A stretch of 64,000 nucleotides of DNA from Brucella intermedia LMG 3301 (GTDB lineage Bacteria > Pseudomonadota > Alphaproteobacteria > Rhizobiales > Rhizobiaceae), in the NCBI RefSeq assembly GCF_000182645.1, contig NZ_ACQA01000001.1, forward strand, positions 2,360,001 through 2,424,000, in the 5' to 3' direction. The position numbers and the translations under genes were made by a program. Positions 1 to 8,611 of this stretch are shown piece after piece (the stretch's first letter is position 1; each line of letters starts with the position of its first letter). Under the pieces are notes generated by a model. The model had not been told where the DNA came from. It made no database searches and saw only the letters and a list, made by a program, of their open reading frames with translations.

Positions 1-143
1 TGAAAGACGTGAAGGCCAATCCGAAGCTGGAGAAGATGGCGCTCGTCACCTCGATGCGCCTTTCGGTGCAGCCGGTGACGGAAGACGAATGGATCGAAGT
101 CTGCCGCATGGGCGGACTGGACCGAGAGGATGCTCTGGCATGA
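1..143 (+). CDS. EVE domain-containing protein, C-terminal fragment
   Basis: The window opens inside this gene. The reading frame starts at base 3 and runs 46 codons to a TGA at 141-143. The visible tail contains the segments ALVTSMRLSVQPV and DEWIEVCRMGGL, which match the end of small EVE-domain proteins (thymocyte nuclear protein 1-like; PUA-like fold thought to bind modified bases). No start or N-terminal half is visible, so the assignment rests on the tail alone. The following methyltransferase gene begins close behind or slightly overlapping, which suggests co-transcription. Confidence 0.7.
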   Translation, partial: KDVKANPKLEKMALVTSMRLSVQPVTEDEWIEVCRMGGLDREDALA

Positions 144-189
144 GCGTCTCATCTTCCAACCGGAACCCGCTTTGGAAAAGCATGTTCTG

Positions 190-846
190 ATGCTCGATCC
201 GGCACATAGAACCGCGCGCGATTTCATTCTGGCCAATACCAGTCTGCAAGCGCCGCCGCATGTGCCGGAAATTCGCCTGCATCTGGCCGACGAAGCCCAC
301 GACCTCTGGCACAAGACGGAAGAAGAGCTTGCGACAATCGGCCTGCCGCCGCCCTTCTGGGCTTTCGCATGGGCGGGCGGTCAGGGTGTGGCGCGCTATA
401 TCCTCGATCATCCCGAAACAGTCAAAGGCAAGACCATTCTCGATTTCGCGTCGGGTTCCGGCCTTGTCGCCATCGCTGCCATGCAGGCGGGCGCTGCAAG
501 CGTGCTGGCATCCGATATCGATCCCTTCGCGCTTCCCGCCATTGAGATCAATGCATCGGCCAATGGCGTGACGGTTTCCCCCACTCTGGATGACCTCATC
601 GGGCAGGATGGCGGCTGGGATGTGGTCCTGGCAGGCGATGTCTTTTATGAAAAGCCGCTCGCCGAGCGGCTTATTCCCTGGTTTTCGAAGCTTAGCCAAC
701 GCGGCACCCGCATCATCGTGGGTGATCCGGGCCGCGCCTATCTGCCCAAAGAAAAGCTGCAACAGCTTGCCGTCTATACCGTGCCTGTCACCCGCGCCCT
801 TGAAGATGCGGAGGTCAAGCACACGACCGTCTGGAGCTTTGGTTAA
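190..846 (+). CDS. class I SAM-dependent methyltransferase (ETFB lysine methyltransferase-like)
   Basis: This 218-residue protein shows the Rossmann methyltransferase motif I (ILDFASGSGLVAIAA), an acidic motif II (ASDIDPFA) and the block DVVLAGDVFYEK. The start APPHVPEIRLHLA and the segment GLPPPFWAFAWAGGQ are typical of bacterial proteins related to the electron-transfer-flavoprotein beta lysine methyltransferase, often misannotated as L11 or nicotinamide N-methyltransferase. The substrate is unknown. An in-frame ATG at 130 would add 20 residues and overlap the EVE gene; I prefer the ATG at 190 because GGAAAAG lies 9 bases upstream and family members begin near here. Its TAA overlaps the stop codon of the convergent DMT gene. 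Confidence 0.85.
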   Translation: MLDPAHRTARDFILANTSLQAPPHVPEIRLHLADEAHDLWHKTEEELATIGLPPPFWAFAWAGGQGVARYILDHPETVKGKTILDFASGSGLVAIAAMQAGAASVLASDIDPFALPAIEINASANGVTVSPTLDDLIGQDGGWDVVLAGDVFYEKPLAERLIPWFSKLSQRGTRIIVGDPGRAYLPKEKLQQLAVYTVPVTRALEDAEVKHTTVWSFG

Positions 847-1715
847 GCAAAACGCTTCGCGCCCGCCACGCAGACCACCACCACAGCAGCCGTCGCCACC
901 ATCCCCATGCTGACGGGTTCACCCGCGATACCGGCGGCCAGCATAAGCCCAAAGAACGGCTGGAGAAGCTGCAACTGGCCGACACTGGCGGCTCCGCCCT
1001 GCGCGAGACCACGATACCAGAAGAAAAAGCCGATCAGCATCGAGAACAGCGAGACATAGCCGAGGCTTATCCAGGCTGGCGTGCCGATGCCGACCCATGT
1101 CTCCGGACGCGTCATGACGCTCAGCGGCAGCATGACCGGCAGCGAGAACACCAGCGCCCAGCAGATCACCTGCCAGCCGCCGAGCCTGCGCGAAAGCTGC
1201 GCGCCTTCCGCATAGCCCAGCCCGCAGACGATAACGGCAGCGAGCATCAGCACGTCACCCAGAAGGGTAGACTGGCTCCCCTGCCCGTAGGCATAGGACG
1301 CGACGATGAGGCTCCCGACCACGGAAAACAGCCAGAACGTCGGACGCGGACGCTCCCCTCCGCGCAGGACAGCGAAGATTGCGGTGGCGAGCGGCAGCAA
1401 TCCGATAAAGACAATCGCATGGGCGGAGGTCATGTGCTGGAGTGCCAACCCCGTGAGAAGCGGAAAGCCGACAACCACGCCGAGCGCCACCACGACCAGC
1501 GAAATCACGTCGTTGCGGCGAGGAAAAGGTTCCCGAAAGGCCAGCAGAAGCGCCAGTCCCAGCGCACCGGCAATGGATGCGCGCGCCATTGTCAGGAAGG
1601 TAGGATCGATATCGATAACGGCCAGTCGCGTTGCCGGCAGCGACCCGGAGAAAATCAATACACCCAGAAACCCGTTGATCCATCCCGCAGTTTTACTCCC
1701 AACATTTTTACGCAT
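843..1715 (-). CDS. DMT-superfamily (EamA) transporter
   Basis: This 290-residue, highly hydrophobic protein has about ten predicted membrane segments arranged as two EamA repeats, for example ASIAGALGLALLLAF and SLGYVSLFSMLIGFFFWYRGLAQGG, the latter typical of the second repeat. Members export amino acids or other metabolites through the inner membrane. It is divergently placed against a MocR-type regulator, a common pairing in which the regulator controls the exporter; the substrate cannot be read from the sequence. An upstream in-frame ATG would add 16 charged residues; the start at 1715 gives the usual length. The stop codon overlaps that of the convergent methyltransferase gene. Confidence 0.85.
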   Translation of the reverse strand: MRKNVGSKTAGWINGFLGVLIFSGSLPATRLAVIDIDPTFLTMARASIAGALGLALLLAFREPFPRRNDVISLVVVALGVVVGFPLLTGLALQHMTSAHAIVFIGLLPLATAIFAVLRGGERPRPTFWLFSVVGSLIVASYAYGQGSQSTLLGDVLMLAAVIVCGLGYAEGAQLSRRLGGWQVICWALVFSLPVMLPLSVMTRPETWVGIGTPAWISLGYVSLFSMLIGFFFWYRGLAQGGAASVGQLQLLQPFFGLMLAAGIAGEPVSMGMVATAAVVVVCVAGAKRFA

Positions 1716-1795
1716 TGTGTCTTTTCGGCTTTCTCTAAAATCGTATAAGGATTCGCGAGACAATGCCGTGAAACTGCCGGATTAATCAGGGACAG

Positions 1796-1842
1796 TTTCT
1801 GGACAATTCTGACAAACTGTACTGGTACAAGGGATAGTACAG
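1796..1842. promoter_or_regulatory. candidate MocR operator between the DMT exporter and the regulator
   Basis: Directly upstream of the regulator ATG lies TGTAC-TG-GTACA (1818-1829), a perfect 5-bp inverted repeat. A further GTACAG at 1837-1842 forms a wider inverted repeat with CTGTAC at 1817-1822. Further up are the related words GGACAG and GGACA. MocR/GntR regulators commonly bind repeated half-sites in such divergent spaces. That this is the operator is an inference. Confidence 0.5.
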
Positions 1843-3336
1843 ATGATTTCGACGGGCCTGCTGCGCAGCCTCGAAGCTGTAGAAGCCGCTTATGCAAGCG
1901 GCGAAATCGAGCGCGGCAAGGAGGACGCCGCCGTCGACAAAATCCCGCTCGTCGAAAGGGTGATGGGCATTATTCGCGGACGCATTACCGCGATGAGCCT
2001 CGCACCCGGCGCCAGACTGCCTTCCATCCGTCGCCTCGCCGAAACCATGAACGTGTCGAAATCCACCGTCGTCGAAGCTTATGATCGGCTGGTGGCGGAA
2101 GGGATCATCCAGTCGCGGCGCGGTGCCGGATTCTATGTTTCGGAGCGCGCGCGTCAGCCGTTTTCCCTCGCCGCCCATACACCGCACAAGGAACGCCAGA
2201 TTGATCCGTTCTGGGTCATGCGCCAATCGCTGGAGGCAAACGAAGCCACCCTGAAGCCGGGATGTGGCTGGCTGCCCGATGCGTGGCTTCCGCAGGATGC
2301 GATCCGGCGCGCGATGCGCATGGTCGCCCGGGATGAAACAAGCAATCTGGCGACCTACGGCGAACCGCTGGGCTTCCGCCCCATGCGCCAGCATCTGGCA
2401 CATCGGCTCGGCGAACAGGGGATCGACGTTTCGAGTGGAGAAATATTGCTGGCCGATTCCGGCACGCAGGCGCTCGATCTCATCTGCCGCTACCTTCTGC
2501 AGCCGGGAGATACGGTTCTGGTCGATGATCCCTGTTATTTCAACTTCCAGGCCGCGCTTCTGACGCACCGCGTCAAGATCGTCGGCGTCCCCTATACCAC
2601 TACCGGTCCCGACCTCGAAGCCTTTGCGAGCGCTGCGAACGAACACACGCCGAAACTCTATATATCCAATGCAGGGCTGCATAATCCAACCGGCGGCTCA
2701 ATGACACCGGCCACGGCGCACCGGCTGCTGAAGCTCGCCGAAGCGCACGGCATCACGCTGGTTGAAGACAATATCTTCGGTGACTTTCATCCTTCTCCTG
2801 CGCCGCTGCTTGCCGAACTCGACGGGTTCGATCGCGTTCTGCATATCGGCAGCTTCTCCAAGACGCTGTCGGCGGCCGCCCGCGTCGGCTATATCGCCGG
2901 GCGTCGCGACTGGATCGACGGGCTCACCGACCTGAAGCTCGCGACAAGCTTCGGCGGCAATGCAATGTCACCGCAGATCGTGCATGCACTCCTGACCGAC
3001 GGCACCTATCGCCGCCATGTCGACAGCCTGCGCGCCAAGCTGGCCGACGCCATGACGCTGACAGCCAGCCGCCTGAAAGCCGAGGGCCTCACGCTTTGGA
3101 CCGAACCACAGGGCGGCATGTTCCTTTGGGCAAAATTGCCGGATGGGCTGGACTCCGGACAGGTTGCCCGGCATGCTCTGGAAAAAGGTGTGCTTCTGGC
3201 ACCGGGCGACGTCTTCAGTCCCTCGCGCACGGCAGGCGCCTTCCTGCGCTTCAACGTCGCGCAGTCGCTGGAACCATACGTCTTTGCGGTGCTCCGCGAC
3301 GCAATGCGGGACGCCCGCAGCAAAGCCGACAGCTGA
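1843..3336 (+). CDS. MocR/PdxR-type regulator: GntR HTH fused to a PLP aminotransferase-like domain
   Basis: This 497-residue protein has an N-terminal winged helix of the GntR family at about residues 40-110 (LPSIRRLAETMNVSKSTVVE ending in SRRGAGFYV). A fold-type I aminotransferase domain follows. The PLP-anchoring lysine is in SFSKTLSAAARVGY at about residue 340, the Asp/Tyr cofactor region is VEDNIFGDFH, and the tail NVAQS contains the substrate-carboxylate Arg region FLRFNV. Such proteins are transcription factors that sense amino-compound or PLP-type ligands. The divergent DMT exporter is the likely target, and autoregulation through the shared intergenic repeat is likely. Confidence 0.9.
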   Translation: MISTGLLRSLEAVEAAYASGEIERGKEDAAVDKIPLVERVMGIIRGRITAMSLAPGARLPSIRRLAETMNVSKSTVVEAYDRLVAEGIIQSRRGAGFYVSERARQPFSLAAHTPHKERQIDPFWVMRQSLEANEATLKPGCGWLPDAWLPQDAIRRAMRMVARDETSNLATYGEPLGFRPMRQHLAHRLGEQGIDVSSGEILLADSGTQALDLICRYLLQPGDTVLVDDPCYFNFQAALLTHRVKIVGVPYTTTGPDLEAFASAANEHTPKLYISNAGLHNPTGGSMTPATAHRLLKLAEAHGITLVEDNIFGDFHPSPAPLLAELDGFDRVLHIGSFSKTLSAAARVGYIAGRRDWIDGLTDLKLATSFGGNAMSPQIVHALLTDGTYRRHVDSLRAKLADAMTLTASRLKAEGLTLWTEPQGGMFLWAKLPDGLDSGQVARHALEKGVLLAPGDVFSPSRTAGAFLRFNVAQSLEPYVFAVLRDAMRDARSKADS

Positions 3337-3427
3337 AAACCCCTCGGCATTAGCGCTCTCGCATCGAAAACAATTTCAACCAAAAGAAGCACAGTCATCC
3401 AGACGGCTCCGGTTATACTCCTGCGAC

Positions 3428-3556
3428 ATGTCTTTGGAGGAGACATCGCGCATTGCATCGTCGGTCTGGGCGTCGAATGACATGATGCCATGACGATCCA
3501 GCGCAGGGAGAACGGAGAGAGCAGGCTGGCGATGCGTTCGCGCCTGCTGGGAGGGA
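3428..3556 (+). promoter_or_regulatory. structured leader of the NCS2 permease gene (riboswitch-like candidate)
   Basis: Three helices can be drawn in the 5' leader. ATGTCT/AGACAT (3428-3433 with 3441-3446) has a 7-base loop. ATCGTC/GACGAT pairs 3457-3462 with 3492-3497. AGCAGGC/GCCTGCT (3520-3526 with 3542-3548) is extended inside by GCGA/TCGC. The last helix ends directly against the Shine-Dalgarno run GGGAGGGA (3549-3556). This layout would suit translational control. Purine-sensing leaders upstream of such permeases are known, but I cannot confirm a match to any known class. Confidence 0.35.
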
Positions 3557-3562
3557 GTATCA

Positions 3563-5044
3563 TTGAATACGCACCAGTCCGGGGCGGATACGCTTTCGCG
3601 TCCCGAAGATGAAAAACTATCTGTCACGGCCAATCTGGCTTACGGTTTCCAGCATGTGCTGACCATGTATGGAGGCATCGTGGCGGTTCCGCTGATCATT
3701 GGACAGGCGGCAGGCCTCAGCCCGGCCGAAATCGGTCTGCTGATCACTGCGTCGCTTTTTGCCGGCGGCGTTGCAACCGTCCTGCAAACCATCGGCATCC
3801 CCTTCTTCGGCTGCCAGCTGCCTCTGGTTCAGGGGGTCTCCTTTTCGGGCGTCGCAACGATGGTCGCCATCGTCACTTCGAGCCAGACCGGCGAGGCAGG
3901 CTTGCAGGTCGTGCTGGGTGCCGTCATCGCGGCAGCGGTGATCGGCCTTATCATCACGCCGATATTCTCGCGGATAACGCGTTTCTTTCCGCCGCTCGTC
4001 ACCGGCATCGTCATCACCACCATCGGCCTGACGCTGATGCCGGTAGCAGCACGGTGGGCCATGGGCGGCGACAGCAACAGTCCCGAATTCGGCAGCATGG
4101 CCAATATCGGCCTTGCAGGCCTCACGCTGGTTATCGTTCTCATTCTCAGCAAGATGGGCAATGCCACGATTTCCCGGCTTTCGATCCTGCTCGCCATGGT
4201 CATCGGAACCTTTATCGCCTGGGCGCTCGGCATGACGGACTTTTCCCGGGTGGGCGAAGGTTCGATGATGGCGCTGCCTGAAATCTTTCATTTCGGCATG
4301 CCGGTATTCAGCCTTGCGGCAACGCTCTCGATGTTTATCGTGATCATGGTCACGCTCGTCGAGACTTCTGCGGACATTCTGGCCGTCGGTGAGATCATCG
4401 GCACGAAAGTGGATTCGCGGCGTCTGGCCAACGGCCTTCGTGCGGATATGCTGTCCAGCATCCTATCGCCCGTGGTGGGCTCGTTTACCCAAAGCGCTTT
4501 TGCTCAGAATGTCGGCCTTGTCGCGGTGACGGGTGTGAAAAGCCGCTATGTCGTGGCAACCGGCGGATTGATTCTCATCACACTCGGTCTCTTGCCGGTA
4601 ATGGGCCGGGTGATTGCCTGCGTTCCTCCGGCTGTTCTGGGCGGAGCGGGCATCGTCCTGTTCGGCACGGTGGCTGCAAGCGGCATCCGCACGCTTGCCA
4701 AGGTGGACTACGAGAACAATATCAATCTCATCATCGTGGCAACCTCCATCGGGTTCGGCATGATCCCGATTGCCGCGCCGCAGTTCTATCACCACTTCCC
4801 GACCTGGTTTGAAACCATTTTCCATTCCGGCATCAGTTCGGCGGCGTTGATGGCTATTGCGCTTAACCTGATGTTCAATGAGATCAAGCTCGGCAACAGC
4901 AACCAGATGTCGGTCTTTGCGGAAGGTACGGAACGCATCATCCGCCATCACAACATCGCAGAGCTGCATGACGGGGATTATTTCCTGAACGGCAAGCTTT
5001 ACGATGCCAATGGCAACGAGGTCAAAGTCGCCGCCATACACTAA
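3563..5044 (+). CDS. NCS2-family nucleobase:cation symporter (xanthine/uracil permease type)
   Basis: This 493-residue inner-membrane protein has about 12-14 hydrophobic segments. Diagnostic stretches are AYGFQHVLTMYGG near the N-terminus, PLVQGVSFSGVATM, the cytosolic-helix region QNVGLVAVTGVKSRYV with the conserved N-x-G, and GGAGIVLFGTVAASGIRTL. It fits proton-coupled purine-base permeases of the XanP/PbuX/UacT group; xanthine or urate is more likely than uracil. The start is TTG at 3563, six bases after a strong GGGAGGG ribosome-binding site. No ATG near the N-terminus has such a site. The structured leader suggests ligand-dependent control. No other purine gene is nearby. Confidence 0.9.
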   Translation: MNTHQSGADTLSRPEDEKLSVTANLAYGFQHVLTMYGGIVAVPLIIGQAAGLSPAEIGLLITASLFAGGVATVLQTIGIPFFGCQLPLVQGVSFSGVATMVAIVTSSQTGEAGLQVVLGAVIAAAVIGLIITPIFSRITRFFPPLVTGIVITTIGLTLMPVAARWAMGGDSNSPEFGSMANIGLAGLTLVIVLILSKMGNATISRLSILLAMVIGTFIAWALGMTDFSRVGEGSMMALPEIFHFGMPVFSLAATLSMFIVIMVTLVETSADILAVGEIIGTKVDSRRLANGLRADMLSSILSPVVGSFTQSAFAQNVGLVAVTGVKSRYVVATGGLILITLGLLPVMGRVIACVPPAVLGGAGIVLFGTVAASGIRTLAKVDYENNINLIIVATSIGFGMIPIAAPQFYHHFPTWFETIFHSGISSAALMAIALNLMFNEIKLGNSNQMSVFAEGTERIIRHHNIAELHDGDYFLNGKLYDANGNEVKVAAIH

Positions 5045-5048
5045 AAAG

Positions 5049-5594
5049 CTATCTCAGGACGCGGATCACGGTCCGGTCCGTCAGGTGAGGCAGAAGGCGC
5101 GCCATGTCGGCGCGCCTCAATGCTATGCAGCCTTCGGTGGGTGTATAGCCGGGGCGCGCCAGATGAAAGAAGATCGCGCTGCCGCATCCGCGGCGGCGCG
5201 GCGCGATGTTCCAATCCATGACGATGCAGACATCGTAGAGATCGTCGCGTCGCCACATATCCTCATGACTTGCGGCATAAGGCAGCCGGACAGGCCGGTT
5301 GTAATTGGCATCCGACGGCGCATCGCACCAGCCGTCGAGACGGCGAACGCGACCAAGCGGCAACCGTGAGGAGGGCAGCAAACCCTTGTCGCCGCGACGG
5401 TATCCATAGAGCAGCCGCATCGTCGCCAGGGGCGTCGCGCCATCACCTTCGCGCTTGAAAGCGCTGATTCCCCCCTTGCCAAGAGCACATTCCAGCACCA
5501 GATTGCCCGCAACAAGCAAGCCGCGAGTCTTGTGGCCCGGTTTGGCCCGCACATCAATGACGCCAATTCCCCGGCTGATTTCGTATCTGGCCAA
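5049..5594 (-). CDS. L,D-transpeptidase (YkuD-fold) family protein
   Basis: This protein of 181 residues resembles the small Rhizobiales YkuD proteins. The catalytic region reads FFHLARPGYTPTEGCIAL, with the His and the nucleophilic Cys in the usual H-x(n)-G-C order, and KREGDGATPLATM is the family N-terminal signature. Members crosslink peptidoglycan stem peptides or process related cell-wall bonds. No signal peptide is evident. I chose the TTG at 5594 because GGAGG lies 8 bases upstream; an earlier TTG at 5645 would add 17 residues without a clear ribosome-binding site. It ends 5 bases from the convergent permease gene. Confidence 0.8.
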   Translation of the reverse strand: MARYEISRGIGVIDVRAKPGHKTRGLLVAGNLVLECALGKGGISAFKREGDGATPLATMRLLYGYRRGDKGLLPSSRLPLGRVRRLDGWCDAPSDANYNRPVRLPYAASHEDMWRRDDLYDVCIVMDWNIAPRRRGCGSAIFFHLARPGYTPTEGCIALRRADMARLLPHLTDRTVIRVLR

Positions 5595-5738
5595 GCCCCC
5601 GCCTCCGTGACATGCATGTTTTAAAACCGTTGGCGGCGAGAGCAAAAACCTCTTTCGCGTTTCGCCGCTTCAACTTGTCTGCATTAAATGTCATAAAACA
5701 CCAAGAGCCATTTAAATCAAAGAGTAACGAGGACAGGC

Positions 5739-6422
5739 ATGACAGGCCGTACGATACTGATTGTGGACGATGACGAAGATCTCCGTTCCATCCTCGTCGA
5801 ACAGCTGGAGCTGTGCGAAGAATTCCAGATTCTGCAGGAAGACAATGCCACCAAGGGCATTCAGACTGCGCGAAACGGCATTGTAGACCTCCTGATCATG
5901 GATGTCGGCTTGCCGGATATGGACGGACGTGAAGCTGTAAAGCTGCTCCGTAAAGGCGGCTTCAAGGCGCCGATCATCATGCTCACCGGTCACGATACGG
6001 AATCGGATACGATTCTCGGCCTCGAATCGGGTGCCAACGATTACGTCACCAAGCCGTTCAAATTTGCAGTGCTTCTGGCCCGCGTGCGTGCGCAGCTGCG
6101 CCAGCACGAACAGAGCGAGGATGCGACCTTCATCGTCGGCCCCTATACGTTCAAGCCCGGCCAGAAGCTGCTGATCGACGAGAAGGGCAGCAAGATTCGC
6201 CTCACCGAAAAGGAAGCGGCGATCATCAAGTACCTCTATCGCGCCGGAGACAAGGTTATCGGCCGCGATGTCCTGCTGGAAGAAGTGTGGGGTTACAATT
6301 CGGGCGTCACCACGCACACGCTGGAAACCCATGTCTATCGTCTGCGCCAGAAAATAGAAAAAGACCCGTCCAATGCGGCGCTTCTGGTCACAGAAAGCGG
6401 GGGATACAAGCTTGTCCCATGA
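5739..6422 (+). CDS. cenR: OmpR/PhoB-type response regulator, CenR-like
   Basis: This 227-residue protein has a receiver domain (acidic pair DDDED at 10-14, phosphoacceptor Asp55 in LLIMDVGLPDMDG, TGHD switch, Lys in DYVTKPF) and a C-terminal winged-helix domain ending in the family-typical THTLETHVYRLRQKIEKD. The linker with EQSEDATF and VGPYTF and the tail TESGGYKLVP recall CenR, the envelope-related regulator of alphaproteobacteria, but I name it by recollection. No histidine kinase is adjacent. GAGGA lies upstream of the ATG. A lone cNMP-binding protein gene follows 34 bases downstream, probably in the same transcript. Confidence 0.85.
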   Translation: MTGRTILIVDDDEDLRSILVEQLELCEEFQILQEDNATKGIQTARNGIVDLLIMDVGLPDMDGREAVKLLRKGGFKAPIIMLTGHDTESDTILGLESGANDYVTKPFKFAVLLARVRAQLRQHEQSEDATFIVGPYTFKPGQKLLIDEKGSKIRLTEKEAAIIKYLYRAGDKVIGRDVLLEEVWGYNSGVTTHTLETHVYRLRQKIEKDPSNAALLVTESGGYKLVP

Positions 6423-6456
6423 TGGACAACGCCTGATGCAGGTGTATTGACGATCC

Positions 6457-6915
6457 ATGGCGCTTGATGACGATATTCGCATTCTCGGCACGGTGGGCCT
6501 GTTCGAGTCTTTCACGGCCGAACAGCTGCGGTTGCTTGCCTTCGGTGCCGAACGCCTTGTTCTCAGAGCCGGTCGCGAGCTTTTCCGGGAAGGGCAAAGC
6601 GCCGACTGCGCCTATATCGTCGTATCGGGCAGCATTACCCTGTTTCACGAACAAAACGAGGGGCGGGTTGCCATCCGCCCCGTCGGCCCCGGCGCCATGA
6701 TCGGAGAAATGGCCCTCATCGCCCAGACCTCGCGTCTAACCGGTGCTGTCGCCGAAGCCGAAACCGAAGTCATCCGCATCAGCCGCGCAATCTTTCGGCG
6801 TATTCTGGAAGAATATCCGGAAGCGGCAGCCGCGCTTCATTCCCACATCAGCCGCAACCTGCTGGAATTGATCGGCGAAATCGAAAAGGTCGCGCCGCGG
6901 CTCAACGACGATTGA
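6457..6915 (+). CDS. stand-alone cyclic nucleotide-binding (Crp/Fnr-type) domain protein
   Basis: This 152-residue protein consists almost only of a cNMP-binding beta-barrel: GLFESFTAEQLRLLA, the GRELFREGQSADCAYIVVSG strand block, and the phosphate-binding-cassette region PGAMIGEMALI with an R in TSRLTG. A C-terminal helix follows, but there is no helix-turn-helix, so it should not bind DNA by itself. The GEMALI/SRLTGA cassette looks close to ligand-binding types. Following the CenR-like gene, it could be a regulatory partner, but no function is established by the sequence. Confidence 0.85.
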   Translation: MALDDDIRILGTVGLFESFTAEQLRLLAFGAERLVLRAGRELFREGQSADCAYIVVSGSITLFHEQNEGRVAIRPVGPGAMIGEMALIAQTSRLTGAVAEAETEVIRISRAIFRRILEEYPEAAAALHSHISRNLLELIGEIEKVAPRLNDD

Positions 6916-6921
6916 CCTTTT

Positions 6922-8502
6922 TCACAGCTCAATCACCCTTTTCGTGCCGATGGCGTCCAGGAAAGCCTGATCGTGACTCACAACGATGAGCGCCCCTTCA
7001 TATGCATTGAGCGCGGTTTCAAGCGCTTCGATGGAATCGAGGTCCAGATGATTGGTCGGCTCATCGAGGATCAGGAGTTCGGGAAGTTCGGTTCCGCCCA
7101 GGACGCAGGCAAGTGCCGCGCGTAACAGCTCGCCGCCGCTGAGCCCCCCGGCAAATCGCGAGGCTCCCTCGCCACGGAAGGAAAACCGCGCCAGCGCGGC
7201 GCGCGCTTCATTGTCGTTGGATCCGGGATTGAGACGACGATAATTTTCATAAAGGGTCTGACCGCGATCCATGAGACTCATCTGCTGGTCGAACATCGCC
7301 GTTCGCGCGGGACGTATGACGGTCCCAGCCACCGGCTGAAGCTCTCCCGTCATCAGCCGCAGCAGACTGGTCTTGCCCGCGCCGTTCGGCCCCGAGACGA
7401 CCACCCGCTCGGCGCCCACGATCTTCAACGACAGATTACAGATGACCGGGCGGTCGGCCCGTGGACCACCAGAGACATTCTGCATATCCAGCATCACGCG
7501 ACCGGAAGGTGGAACCGCGCCCGCCACATCGAAATGCATCGGCTTCACGCGCTCGACTTTTGCCTCGGCCTCCCGCAGTTGCTCGCTGGCACGGCTGGAC
7601 TGACGTTCCGCCAGCGCAGCACCCCGGCCTTTCGACTGTTGCGCACGATCTTCCCGTGCGTCGAGCAAAAGCTTGCTCATGCCCGCGTCAGCGCGCGACT
7701 TGTGACCGCGCGCGTCGCTGCGAGCCTGTCTTTCGGCTGCGGCCTGAGCCTTGCGTTCGACCTGCCTGACCTCGCGCCGCGCTGTAGCTAGATCGCGTGC
7801 CGCCGTCTCACGCTCCTCTGCCCTCTTCCCCTGATAGAAATCCCAGTTGCCGCCGTAAAGCCGGAGCCCGTCGGGGGACAATTCCGCGATCATATCCAAA
7901 GACTGCAACAGCTCGCGATCGTGGCTGACCACGACGGCCGCGCCCCGCCAGGCGGTCAGCAAGTCGGCCACAGCCAGGCGACCGGCGCGATCGAGATTAT
8001 TGGTCGGCTCATCCAGGAGAATGAGATCGGGCTTATGAAAGATGAGGGCGGCGAGCGCCGCCCGCGTTTGCTGGCCTCCGCTCAAGGCTGAAAGTGGAGT
8101 GTCGGGAGTCATATCGGGCAGGCCAAGCCCCTGCAGCGCGTCCGTAAAGCGCTGCGGCAAGAGCCAGTCGGCCTCGTCCAGATCGCTCTCGCTGGCCACG
8201 CCCTGTTCGACGCGTGCCAGAATATCGAAACCGGTCCGTGCCACGAAAAGACCCGCCAGCGTCTCGGCATCGCCACCGCCGATGTTCTGCCGCAGCATGC
8301 CGATGCTTCCGGTTGCGGTCACACTTCCATTTGTCGGAAGCAGTATCCCGCTCATGATGCGCAATAGCGTTGATTTACCGACACCATTGCGTCCGACCAG
8401 ACCGATGCGGCCTGCGGTTACACTGAAATTGACGGATTCGAAAAGAGTACGGCCATCAGCCGTGACGAAGGAAACACCCTGAAGTGTCAGAAGAGAGGAC
8501 AT
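6922..8502 (-). CDS. ABC-F family ATP-binding protein
   Basis: This 526-residue protein carries two ABC ATPase domains and no membrane segments. Domain 1 has Walker A GRNGVGKS, signature LSGGQQTRAALAAL and Walker B LILLDEPTNNLD. Domain 2 has GPNGAGKTS, LSGGELLRAALA and LLILDEPTNHLDLDS. A long charged, Arg/Ala-rich linker with coiled-coil character lies between them. ABC-F proteins act on ribosomes (translation factors or antibiotic protection) and do not transport. The start MSSLLTLQG at 8502 is chosen because an upstream in-frame ATG would add nine residues unlike the family. It stands alone and converges on the cNMP-domain gene. Confidence 0.9.
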   Translation of the reverse strand: MSSLLTLQGVSFVTADGRTLFESVNFSVTAGRIGLVGRNGVGKSTLLRIMSGILLPTNGSVTATGSIGMLRQNIGGGDAETLAGLFVARTGFDILARVEQGVASESDLDEADWLLPQRFTDALQGLGLPDMTPDTPLSALSGGQQTRAALAALIFHKPDLILLDEPTNNLDRAGRLAVADLLTAWRGAAVVVSHDRELLQSLDMIAELSPDGLRLYGGNWDFYQGKRAEERETAARDLATARREVRQVERKAQAAAERQARSDARGHKSRADAGMSKLLLDAREDRAQQSKGRGAALAERQSSRASEQLREAEAKVERVKPMHFDVAGAVPPSGRVMLDMQNVSGGPRADRPVICNLSLKIVGAERVVVSGPNGAGKTSLLRLMTGELQPVAGTVIRPARTAMFDQQMSLMDRGQTLYENYRRLNPGSNDNEARAALARFSFRGEGASRFAGGLSGGELLRAALACVLGGTELPELLILDEPTNHLDLDSIEALETALNAYEGALIVVSHDQAFLDAIGTKRVIEL

Positions 8503-8611
8503 AGCGAGCCATGGATTGGTTGAACACACTGGTCATTTGAAACAGTGCTGCATAATCCATTGCTCTTGGCTCCTTGTCTGAACTCGCCTCTATATAGAGG
8601 CTGCTGACCCG

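Noticed and set aside
3428..3493. 21-codon open frame in the permease leader as a leader peptide
   Set aside because: No ribosome-binding site precedes it, its codons are unremarkable, and it lies within the paired leader elements; better explained as part of the structured RNA.
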